Shown in pieces: positions 52,601 through 59,303 of a DNA stretch of 64,000 nucleotides; position 1 is the first letter of the stretch, and the number at the start of each line of letters is the position of its first letter. The notes beneath the pieces are model-generated. The model made no database searches and was not told the origin of the DNA. It saw only the letters and a list, made by a program, of their open reading frames with translations. The translations under genes and the position numbers were made by a program. This DNA comes from Parasphingorhabdus marina DSM 22363 (lineage in GTDB: Bacteria > Pseudomonadota > Alphaproteobacteria > Sphingomonadales > Sphingomonadaceae). Location: the NCBI RefSeq assembly GCF_900128895.1, contig NZ_FSQW01000001.1, positions 1,674,001-1,738,000 of the forward strand. The letters run 5' to 3'.

Positions 52601-54411
52601 TTGATAATGAGGCCAAAAAGGCCTTCACGGCCTGGCCCGCAGCAGAAAACGAATTTGACCTGCGTCTGCGCGTACTGGTGGCGGAACTCGACCCCGTGAA
52701 CTGGCAGGAGGAACCCGACGCCGAGGGCCAGATGGTCTGGGCCTTCCGATATCCCGAGGACATGGCAGCTGAGATCGAAGCCCTTCAACCGACTCAACCT
52801 GATAAACCCAATCTCGCCATGGTGCTCCGAAGTTTAGAGCAGATGCTCGGTACGATGCTGAGTGCAGAACAATCGTCAGAGCTCTACGGTGCGCTGGATG
52901 AGCGGGATGACCTAGATCATTTCGATTCTGTCGAACGGAGCATCATCGAGACAGCAATTGCGGCACTGTTGTTTGCTCGTGCGGGCGAGTGGGTGACAAG
53001 GGACACAGCTGTCGCGGAAAGACTGAGCTTAGCACTCGAACGTTCCATGCCCCCTTTAGAAGACATACAGGAGCCGCTGGACGACTGCCATGATTATGGC
53101 CCAGGCCTCGCCTGGGCATCGGTGGGTGCTATTTATGCCAAAGCTCTTGGCTATGGATCGCCTGATCGTTGGGATGGAATCCTAAGTTATGCCCTGGCGA
53201 CAGGCGAAATCAGTATCGTTCGTACCATCACGGCGGCAGCTCGGGGCCTTCGCGATGAGCTCGGCCTATCTTATAACGCGATCATCGAGGTCGCCGTCTT
53301 TGCTGCCGTGTTGAATGGGTTGTCTCCACGATATCACGATGAACCTGGGTCCATTGAAGTAATCCTTCGCTGGCGCCGTCGCTTGGCCCTTCGGTCCCTC
53401 GTTGCAAGCAAATGTCCCGCAACCTTCGATCTTGTCTCACTAGCCCAACGCATCGAGCGGCTTTGGAAGAGCCGCTTCCGTCGATCCTCCGGGCAACAGA
53501 TGAATGAAGATGGTCACCGCAATCTGCATCGACGCTATTCGTTTGGCATGGGCACGCAAATCCTTGCTGCTACCTTTGACTGGGCGCTTCAAGAGGAGAT
53601 ATCTCCCTCGACCGATGAGTACGCGGAACACCGTCGGGTAATCCGCATGCTGTGGGATTTCGTGGAATGGCGGTTACGCGATGATCCCTATAAGCCACTC
53701 GACGAGTATGACGGTTTTGATCGTGTTGATGACTTTGGCCTGGCTGTTATTCGCACGATAGCGGCGCGTATTCCGATGGGCAATGCTAGCGAAAGCCGGA
53801 TACTTTGGGAACCTGTATTGGCGCTTGGCCCGCGTGGCGAGTTCACGCTTGAGCATATGATTGATTGCCTGTTCCTGCGTTTGTACAAAAATGTTGATCC
53901 GGCAAACTTCATTGCCAACTGGGACGCGATGCTTGCGTTCGTGTTCACTCCAGACTGGCTAAAAGGAGGCAAATGGTGGCAGGGCCGCAGTATCCTGCGA
54001 CACATCTTAGGGATTGATGCCGCACATCAGATCGCCAGCAATTCGGAGGTCATGGCGCATGTCAAAGCGCTCGCATCCTACTACGAAGCCTTCGCATCAA
54101 GTCATATCGCGCATGACGATAGCGCGCTTGCTTCGTTTGCGAACTTCTTTGCCTCGACCGCGGGATCGAGCCTCAGAATCGATGCAATCCGCTGGATCAA
54201 GAAGGCGTTAGATGAAGACCAGTCCAAGCTTCGGGGTAATGCCGGGTCGGCGCTCGCTGAATTGGCTCAGGCCCTGCTGGCAGAACACAGCGTCGAGCTT
54301 ATTGCCAATCGTGACTCTCGCCAAGCTCTGAACAACATAATCGGCCGCATGGTCCGGGACCAGGTACCCTATGCACTCACCTTGCAGGATCGCGCTCGCG
54401 CTCTGCGGTGA
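49627..54411 (+). CDS. HNH-type zinc domain fused to P-loop NTPase and long C-terminal region (candidate STAND-like defence protein)
   Basis: ATG at 49627 gives 1594 residues. Residues 13-91 form an HNH-like nuclease domain: zinc pair in CSHPTC (Cys23, Cys28), AAHIVAAATKGPR with His51, NGIWMC with Asn76 and Cys81, and HGKWID with His84. Residues about 160-330 are a P-loop NTPase: Walker A GDSGVGKS (171-178) and Walker B ILVLDAVER (233-241). The remaining roughly 1200 residues are alpha-helical without recognised repeats. Nuclease plus NTPase plus large sensor is the plan of STAND/Avs anti-phage proteins, but I see no sequence proof of a particular family. An upstream 200-bp gap suggests its own promoter. 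Confidence 0.75.
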   Translation: MADRDDFTAATKRRIAERAGYICSHPTCGRMTVGPSEDRASGITMTGVAAHIVAAATKGPRSDATLSASQKSAASNGIWMCAIHGKWIDDNPSIATVEKLHEWKAAHEAEISAWVEYGHSGIFKSWDRLAALTRDQRDTIETSLPNGHAVIRDGKKLLAALEAAGSCVVSGDSGVGKSALVKTMLDTHFPDARQVWLGPEALQAALSEAERGRLELTAPLADLLKATTNSQNILVLDAVERADAITISRLSEMVLSLVDHRLNGDRSWWVIAIGQRAGFEVHLDPLVNALGGNAIVVSALEPEQVQEALQSIPALAQHAYDDALVAVLGNLRVLAWIIAAGSLFAGADAGRMAARSQIADRLWAHWTGGDPDLHSFMIAFALRDAEYERSFALSGLSAAERSAWKSGRQQMPLKLSDRNRLSFEHDLASDWARYQFLKEITDEVKRWAALANQPLWVAALQMFGQYLLREPDQANKGWDWAFAAAQSAKLTDAVDVLLDALCLDPFADNYLTARTSLLFANNGKLLDRLLARFMHIATVPEQSLVGSLDSDIGLYAEAEMRSPIWAFWSPLIRFLVKHRLEIAPFGSRIVSKICRFWLTKTPTRINDNLVLGRAGIVELAIETARVVQIENIVYSLHGGGSDKESELFTAALAGAEDNLEAVTAFALEMARRKPLGEEVQAKVDVLKAEEWKRREEAKKRASQPRSKATPFIPISSPRKLPPWPLGPEGRLNEAFRRAVLRDGALGPLMKVAPEIAAEVLLACIVEDIPVEEMRAMSLDFRLGLNWNHDDRPVLYWNSPFFPFLLQSAKPALVALLQLVQFCTEQCAKEEYNNRSAPIRLVLIDGTKREFVGGSQVLDWSHTRRATNSQLFSALDALERWLWIKINAGENVEDLCTFLLERSGSTAILGILADCAKLDPQLLRGPLAPLLTSPFLILNDEYRLNHRFGHDAFTWYRAGEKIREIGLEWEHAEHRVISLKQIIRDLRRRDPAFDNEAKKAFTAWPAAENEFDLRLRVLVAELDPVNWQEEPDAEGQMVWAFRYPEDMAAEIEALQPTQPDKPNLAMVLRSLEQMLGTMLSAEQSSELYGALDERDDLDHFDSVERSIIETAIAALLFARAGEWVTRDTAVAERLSLALERSMPPLEDIQEPLDDCHDYGPGLAWASVGAIYAKALGYGSPDRWDGILSYALATGEISIVRTITAAARGLRDELGLSYNAIIEVAVFAAVLNGLSPRYHDEPGSIEVILRWRRRLALRSLVASKCPATFDLVSLAQRIERLWKSRFRRSSGQQMNEDGHRNLHRRYSFGMGTQILAATFDWALQEEISPSTDEYAEHRRVIRMLWDFVEWRLRDDPYKPLDEYDGFDRVDDFGLAVIRTIAARIPMGNASESRILWEPVLALGPRGEFTLEHMIDCLFLRLYKNVDPANFIANWDAMLAFVFTPDWLKGGKWWQGRSILRHILGIDAAHQIASNSEVMAHVKALASYYEAFASSHIAHDDSALASFANFFASTAGSSLRIDAIRWIKKALDEDQSKLRGNAGSALAELAQALLAEHSVELIANRDSRQALNNIIGRMVRDQVPYALTLQDRARALR

Positions 54412-54717
54412 ACGCACCTCAAATAGAGATCTGCTAGATCAGTTGCATACACTGCATGACGACTGCTTCCGGGATCAACTTTTAGGCTTCTGAACGTCGT
54501 GAACTGGGGCGCAATGCGGACTTTAGGAAGCGGTTGATAATTTATCTTATGTTGAAGGGGAGAGGTGCAGTGTGTCCGCTTAATCCCGAAAGCGGACATT
54601 CCAAAGAGCATATCCCACGTCCCAAACTGTGGGTGAAAGCGAACATTTGCAAAGCCCGGCCTAAGTGCAATCAACCTAAGCCAGCGGAGACTTGCCGCGC
54701 AAACTGGGCGCTGATTG
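54412..54717. repeat. Intergenic stretch with GCGGAC-type palindromic repeat
   Basis: The 306-bp stretch between the giant gene and the LysR stop contains GTCCGCTT (54574-54581) / AAGCGGAC (54590-54597) with an 8-nt loop, and near-copies of the AAGCGGACATT half (an AAGCGAACATT about 45 bp later, a GCGGACTTT earlier). This looks like a dispersed intergenic palindromic repeat. Confidence 0.45.
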
Positions 54718-55644
54718 TCACAGTCCATCCTCAGTATTGTTGGATCGCCTATACTCCTGGCGAAAATTGTCGAAAAAGAAGTCGGTAAATTTGCGCGTCG
54801 CTGCAGAACGGTAAGGGGTTGGAGGGAACACGGCAGAAATCGTTCCAGATGGCAACGCAAATTCTGGAAGTATGTCGATGAGCTTACCTGTCTCTAACGC
54901 GTTGACGACTGCGAAATCTGGCATGTTTGCTATGCCACCACCGGCCTTGGCGACCGCCAGTACGGCCTGTGTCGTGTCTCCGCTTACAGACGGCTGAAAA
55001 GTTATGTCCCGTATCTGGCCCCGCTCGTCGGTGAAGGTCAGTTTGGAGCGAGTCTTTAGCGCTCTGTTCTCGATGAATGGGAGGCGTGCAAGATCGTCAA
55101 GCGTCTGCGGCATGCCGAATGTCTCAACAATAGATGGGGCCGCAATCATGACCTGAGAGAACCCGGTCAGTTTCCGGGCAGTGTTGGCGGAATCCTCCAA
55201 CCAGCCGACGCGAAAGGCGATGTCGAACCGTGCTTCTACCGGATCGAAGCGCGTATCGCTTAGCGTTAGATCAATCGCGAGAGCAGGATAGAGAAGGCTG
55301 AACGCTGCAACGGCAGGCGCAACATAGGCAATGCCAAAGTCAAGCGGTGCCGTAATGCGAAGCTCTCCTGAGGGCTCATCGCGACCTTTCCTTACGAGAT
55401 GAAAAGCATCTTTCGCTTGCACAACCGCGACGCGGGCTGCCTCATAGAAAGCCTCTCCCGTCTCGGTCAGATGGAAATGCCGGGTGTTTCTAAGAACAAG
55501 CGTCGCCCCAAGGTCATCTTCCAACAGTTGAAGCTGCTTGCTTACAACCGCTTTGGACACCCGCAAGCGAGCGGCTGCTGCGGTAATTGTGCCTTCCTCG
55601 GCAATCGCCACGAAGTAGGCAAGCCTATTCAGGTTCTCAGACAT
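54718..55644 (-). CDS. LysR family transcriptional regulator
   Basis: The 308-residue protein has the LysR winged helix-turn-helix at residues 1-60 (NRLAYFVAIAEEGTITAAAARLRVSKAVVSKQL), followed by a periplasmic-binding-protein-like effector domain (GELRITAPLDFGIAYVAPAV). It is transcribed divergently from the thiol oxidoreductase operon that starts at 55801, with about 155 bp between; the usual reading is that it regulates that operon. Confidence 0.93.
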   Translation of the reverse strand: MSENLNRLAYFVAIAEEGTITAAAARLRVSKAVVSKQLQLLEDDLGATLVLRNTRHFHLTETGEAFYEAARVAVVQAKDAFHLVRKGRDEPSGELRITAPLDFGIAYVAPAVAAFSLLYPALAIDLTLSDTRFDPVEARFDIAFRVGWLEDSANTARKLTGFSQVMIAAPSIVETFGMPQTLDDLARLPFIENRALKTRSKLTFTDERGQIRDITFQPSVSGDTTQAVLAVAKAGGGIANMPDFAVVNALETGKLIDILPEFALPSGTISAVFPPTPYRSAATRKFTDFFFDNFRQEYRRSNNTEDGL

Positions 55645-55800
55645 GTATGCCGTCTCCGCTTTGAAAGCACTGCTATGAACGCGCCTTAGATCGTCATCTT
55701 TTAGTTGACTCTGATTATACAGAGTTTGCCTTTCAATGACAAGTTGGGGCGCTTAGATCTACCCCAACAGTTGAAACACACTCAGGAAAAGGCAAAAGCA

Positions 55801-56409
55801 ATGTCCCGTCGGTTCACATACATCTACGATACATTCTGCGGTTGGTGCCGAGGCGCGCATCCCACAATTGCCGCGCTGATCGAAAGCGGTGCCGAAGTGG
55901 AGATGCTCCACCTACACCTTTTTCAAGGCGCAAAAGCCCATCGTATGGCTGATGGTTTCGGAACAGTGGCGCTCGCACATGACAAACGGGTCGCCGGGCT
56001 GTCCGGGCAGGACTTTGATCAGCGCTACGTGGATCAGGTGATCCAATCGCCCACTGAAGTTCTGGATTCGACGTTTACTGCTTGGGCAGCGGGATTGGTG
56101 CACGATCACGGTGCAGCAACGGAAATTGCGCTTGCGCACAATCTACAAAACCAACGCTACATCGATGGCGTATCTGCGCAAAACCGCTCCGCCGTTGAAG
56201 CGGCTATTGTGCGGTTCGGAGTGAGCGCAGCCCTTGAAGAGGGCGCGGAAACCGCTGGTCAAACCGCAGCGCGGGCCAGAGCGACCCTGGCAAGTCTGAA
56301 CCTTCGCGGCGTCCCGCAACTGATACTCGAAGAGAACGGACAGCGAAACGCCCTCTCGATCGCTGATTTCTACAAATCTCCCACCGCTGTGACCGCTTTG
56401 GCCAGCTAA
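55801..56409 (+). CDS. DsbA/FrnE-like thiol oxidoreductase
   Basis: ATG at 55801, after AGGAAAAGG, gives 202 residues; the frame is open 96 bp further upstream. The N-terminus RFTYIYDTFCGWCRGAHPTI contains a CGWC redox motif in a thioredoxin fold. A helical insertion follows, and the end (LNLRGVPQLILEENGQ) contains the cis-Pro loop. No signal peptide is visible, so it is probably cytoplasmic, like other FrnE-type proteins. It leads a four-gene operon. Confidence 0.88.
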   Translation: MSRRFTYIYDTFCGWCRGAHPTIAALIESGAEVEMLHLHLFQGAKAHRMADGFGTVALAHDKRVAGLSGQDFDQRYVDQVIQSPTEVLDSTFTAWAAGLVHDHGAATEIALAHNLQNQRYIDGVSAQNRSAVEAAIVRFGVSAALEEGAETAGQTAARARATLASLNLRGVPQLILEENGQRNALSIADFYKSPTAVTALAS

Positions 56410-56437
56410 ACCGCTAACCCATGACGGAGGACCGACC

Positions 56438-56836
56438 ATGAAAAAGATTACAGACCTCTACGCTTCCTTTCGACGCCTTACTGTGCCGACCCAAATTTGG
56501 ATGATGCTTGTTCTTGCGCCGGCAAACTTCCTGACACTTGCGCTTGTCGATGGCCCACTCGGCTTCATCATTCCACTCCTATCGATGCTTGGCTTCATCC
56601 CCAACCTTGGCATTGCCTGGGTGCAAAACGGGTTTTCCGCTGCGATGGCGCTTCCTCATCTCGTCTTCTGGACGCCACAGGTTCTGATCCTAGGAGCCTA
56701 TTTCGCTCAGACCCCTGCAAACTCGAGCTTCACCCATATCGCCTATGCGCTGATCTTTGTCGTAAACTCGATTTCGCTGCTGTTCGACATCCGCGAGACC
56801 GCAAAATGGTTCGGCGGACAAAAGAGCATTGCCTAA
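56438..56836 (+). CDS. Small integral membrane protein, unknown function
   Basis: The 132-residue protein has about four hydrophobic helices (IWMMLVLAPANFLTLALV, LGFIIPLLSMLGFIPNLGIA, MALPHLVFWTPQVLILGAYF, IAYALIFVVNSISLLF). A GGAGG site is located before the ATG. It is the second gene of the putative LysR-controlled operon. The function is unknown. Confidence 0.75.
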   Translation: MKKITDLYASFRRLTVPTQIWMMLVLAPANFLTLALVDGPLGFIIPLLSMLGFIPNLGIAWVQNGFSAAMALPHLVFWTPQVLILGAYFAQTPANSSFTHIAYALIFVVNSISLLFDIRETAKWFGGQKSIA

Positions 56837-56877
56837 CCCCATCGCTTTCCAACCATCTATGAAAAGGAGACTTCCCA

Positions 56878-57444
56878 ATGACTAGACTTACCAGACACAC
56901 CGTTGAAACCGCACCCGAAGGTGCAAAAGAGACACTTGCACAGACCGAAAAAACCTTCGGCTTCGCGCCCGGACTGTTTCAAGTGATGGCTGGCGCACCA
57001 CAGCTGCTTCAGACATACAATTCCATTCACCAAGCCTTTCAAAAGACTAGCTTCAATGCCAGAGAGCTGACTGTCGTCTGGCAAACCATCAATGTTGAGC
57101 ATGAGTGCACGTATTGCGTTCCGGCGCATACCGCGCTTGCAGGCATGATGAATGTAGATCCAAAGCTAAGTGAAGCGCTTCGAAACGAGGCACCCTTGAA
57201 TGATGCCAAGTTGGAAGCCTTGCGCATCTTTGTACTTCTGGTTGTGCGTAATCGCGGCCACCTCACAAATGCTGACCTGGAGGCATTTTATGCCGCTGGA
57301 TATGGCGAGCAGCAAGTCCTCGAGGTCATCCTCGGCGTAGCACAAAAGGTTATAAGCAACTACACCAATCACATCGCTCAAACACCGGTTGATCTTGCGT
57401 TCACGAAATTTACGTGGACCCGAAGCAGCGCTGAGGCGGCTTGA
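56878..57444 (+). CDS. Carboxymuconolactone decarboxylase family protein (AhpD-like)
   Basis: The 188-residue protein carries the AhpD-type redox motif CTYCVPAHTALAG (CxxC plus His) in a six-helix bundle. Such proteins act as alkylhydroperoxidase-like disulphide enzymes. An AAAAGGAGA site precedes the ATG. Next to a CGWC thiol oxidoreductase it suggests a thiol-stress function for the operon, as an inference. Confidence 0.88.
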   Translation: MTRLTRHTVETAPEGAKETLAQTEKTFGFAPGLFQVMAGAPQLLQTYNSIHQAFQKTSFNARELTVVWQTINVEHECTYCVPAHTALAGMMNVDPKLSEALRNEAPLNDAKLEALRIFVLLVVRNRGHLTNADLEAFYAAGYGEQQVLEVILGVAQKVISNYTNHIAQTPVDLAFTKFTWTRSSAEAA

Positions 57445-57451
57445 ACTCTGT

Positions 57452-57484
57452 TGCGGCGAGAGGGGCAGGCAACCTCTTGCCGCA
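57452..57484 (+). terminator. Stem-loop after the AhpD-like gene
   Basis: TGCGGC-G-AGAGG pairs with CCTCT-T-GCCGCA (12 positions with one wobble) around a 9-nt loop; TTTT follows after a few bases. It may attenuate transcription before the last gene of the group. Confidence 0.5.
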
Positions 57485-57559
57485 GCACAATTTTAACACT
57501 GCCGGATGGCGCCCGACGGGCCCAATCCCAAGCTGGTAGCTAATTGTAAGGAGATGATT

Positions 57560-57964
57560 ATGGCGAGCTCTTCAAAGGAACTAATTGAGAGAATTTATGC
57601 GGCGTTTGCGGCAGGAGATATCGAGGCATTCACGAACGCGTTGGCGGTCGACGTTGTATGGAACGAGGCGGAAAACTTTCCATACGCGGATCGAAATCCC
57701 TATCGCGGCATCAAACAAATCATGGAAGGCGTTCTTAGCCGCACGGCTGAAGACTGGGATGGGTTCTCCATCCAAATGAACGACATTGTCGATGGCGGGG
57801 ATCGGGTCGTGACAATGGGACGCTACAGCGGAATGCACAAGAAAACAGGTAAGAAACTTGACGCACAAGCCGCCCATGTTTGGACGGTTAAGGACGGCAA
57901 AGTTGTCCGCTTCCAACAGTATATTGATACACTCACCACAGCCCGCACAGTGCAAGCGAGTTGA
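57560..57964 (+). CDS. SnoaL-like / NTF2-fold protein
   Basis: AAGGAG (57548-57553) favours the ATG at 57560 over one at 57554. The 134-residue protein has the NTF2-like pattern: helices KELIERIYAAFAAGDIEAFTNALA, then VVWNEAENFPYA, and strands ending KVVRFQQYIDTLT. It may be a small-molecule-binding or isomerase-type enzyme; the substrate is unknown. It closes the group after the AhpD-like gene. Confidence 0.82.
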   Translation: MASSSKELIERIYAAFAAGDIEAFTNALAVDVVWNEAENFPYADRNPYRGIKQIMEGVLSRTAEDWDGFSIQMNDIVDGGDRVVTMGRYSGMHKKTGKKLDAQAAHVWTVKDGKVVRFQQYIDTLTTARTVQAS

Positions 57965-58795
57965 ATCGAGCCGTCATACGTCTTTAACTGGGTCGCCATC
58001 TGAATGTCAGCTTGCATCGAACTAGTATCCGATTTTGCGCCCAAAACGGACACTGATCCCCTTCCCTGCACAAATGCATTAATTACCTGATTTTGTTCGA
58101 GAATTTCCTACTTTGTTCTTTAGGAAATTCGTCATGAAAACTCGCAGAAACACAACGCTCCAAGCAATGAGATTCCTCCGACACAGCCCAAATTTGCAAG
58201 ATTTCTCTATAAATTCCCGCGGAACAAGGAATTTCGCCGCCCAGACCGGTTCACTGAGGATTGCAACCGTCATCACACAATTTACTCTTTTATATCTGTA
58301 ACTTATCTTAGATTTCGGCGCGGTTTTATCGCATCTTTCTGGGGACTTGCGTACCCGAAAATCGGTGCTTCAAACAGACAGACTGTATCGGGCGAGAGTT
58401 TGAGCGAAAACAACTGTGCTATTAGGGGAGACCAGATGTTACGTCTGCTCCACAGGCTAAAGTGGGCAAGGGTTTGGATTGATATGGCGGACCATGTTAA
58501 GGCCAGAGGGTGCAAGCATCTGTTCAATAGCGCGTCTGCATTTCATCTGCTGGCATATATAATATCCCATCGAAATGTAGAGCTAATCTTGGGGTACCCC
58601 ATCGGTTCATGGATCATCTTTGCCAACCGGTCAGGGAGTTGCCATATGGCCGGACCGCGGGAAACTGCCCGCAAGAAATTTACGGACCATTTCCTGAATC
58701 ACCATCGCCATTTCGTGAATGGCGGGTATCAAGGGCATAGCCGGTTTGGATCAACGCGGGAACAGCGGGAGCAGAAACATCCGCACACCTAGAAA
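57965..58795. other. Long intergenic stretch with a perfect inverted repeat; no convincing gene
   Basis: This 830-bp region is AT-rich. The one clear structure is GAATTTCCTA (58101-58110) / TAGGAAATTC (58121-58130), a perfect 10-bp inverted repeat 4 bp before an ATG (58134) that opens a 55-codon frame with no other support. A 130-codon frame at 58400-58792 has an unusual composition and no ribosome-binding site. The stretch may be remains of a mobile element. Confidence 0.4.
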
Positions 58796-59089
58796 CTAAA
58801 CCCATTCTCCCGAAGCGGCCTTGAAGGCCTTTACATCGAACTCGGACCAGACACCCTTTGAAACGAATGGATCGCCATCGAGGAGCTGCAACGCCGCTCG
58901 GGCGCTGTCAGCCTTTACGATTATCAATGATCCTGCGCTGTCCCCATTACCGTCGATCAAAGGCCCCGCCACGGCAATCGAGCTTGCGATCTGACGAAAA
59001 TGATCAAGATGACCATCACGATATTGCTTGCGCGCCGCACTTCCGCCCGGATTGTCATGGGCGACGATGGCAAATAGTTTCTGCGTCAT
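58796..59089 (-). CDS. YciI family protein
   Basis: The start at 59089 has GAGG about 9 bp upstream, giving 97 residues that begin MTQKLFAIVAHDNPGGSAAR. The ferredoxin-like fold with the catalytic-type His (RDGHLDHFRQIA) and the block AGPLIDGNGDSAGSLIIVKA are characteristic of YciI. The family includes dehydrochlorinases and proteins of unknown role. Alone on the minus strand. Confidence 0.88.
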   Translation of the reverse strand: MTQKLFAIVAHDNPGGSAARKQYRDGHLDHFRQIASSIAVAGPLIDGNGDSAGSLIIVKADSARAALQLLDGDPFVSKGVWSEFDVKAFKAASGEWV

Positions 59090-59303
59090 TGATTTGTTCC
59101 TCAAGATGATTCCAACAGGCAACTGCATATTTCCCAATTCATTTTGGGCCCGCATTATCTATGTCATGGTGAGGGTGGATGTGATGCAGACCAGGCCTGA
59201 ATACTCATCAGGCGATAATTAGGATCAAAAAGTTGCCGTGACCGAAAATCGTTCGCTTACCCTTTAGCGAAATAGACAACACCAAAGGGATCGGGGAAGA
59301 ATC

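Noticed and set aside
58400-58792. 130-codon frame in the intergenic region
   Set aside because: Non-ATG start, no ribosome-binding site, odd composition and no recognisable family.
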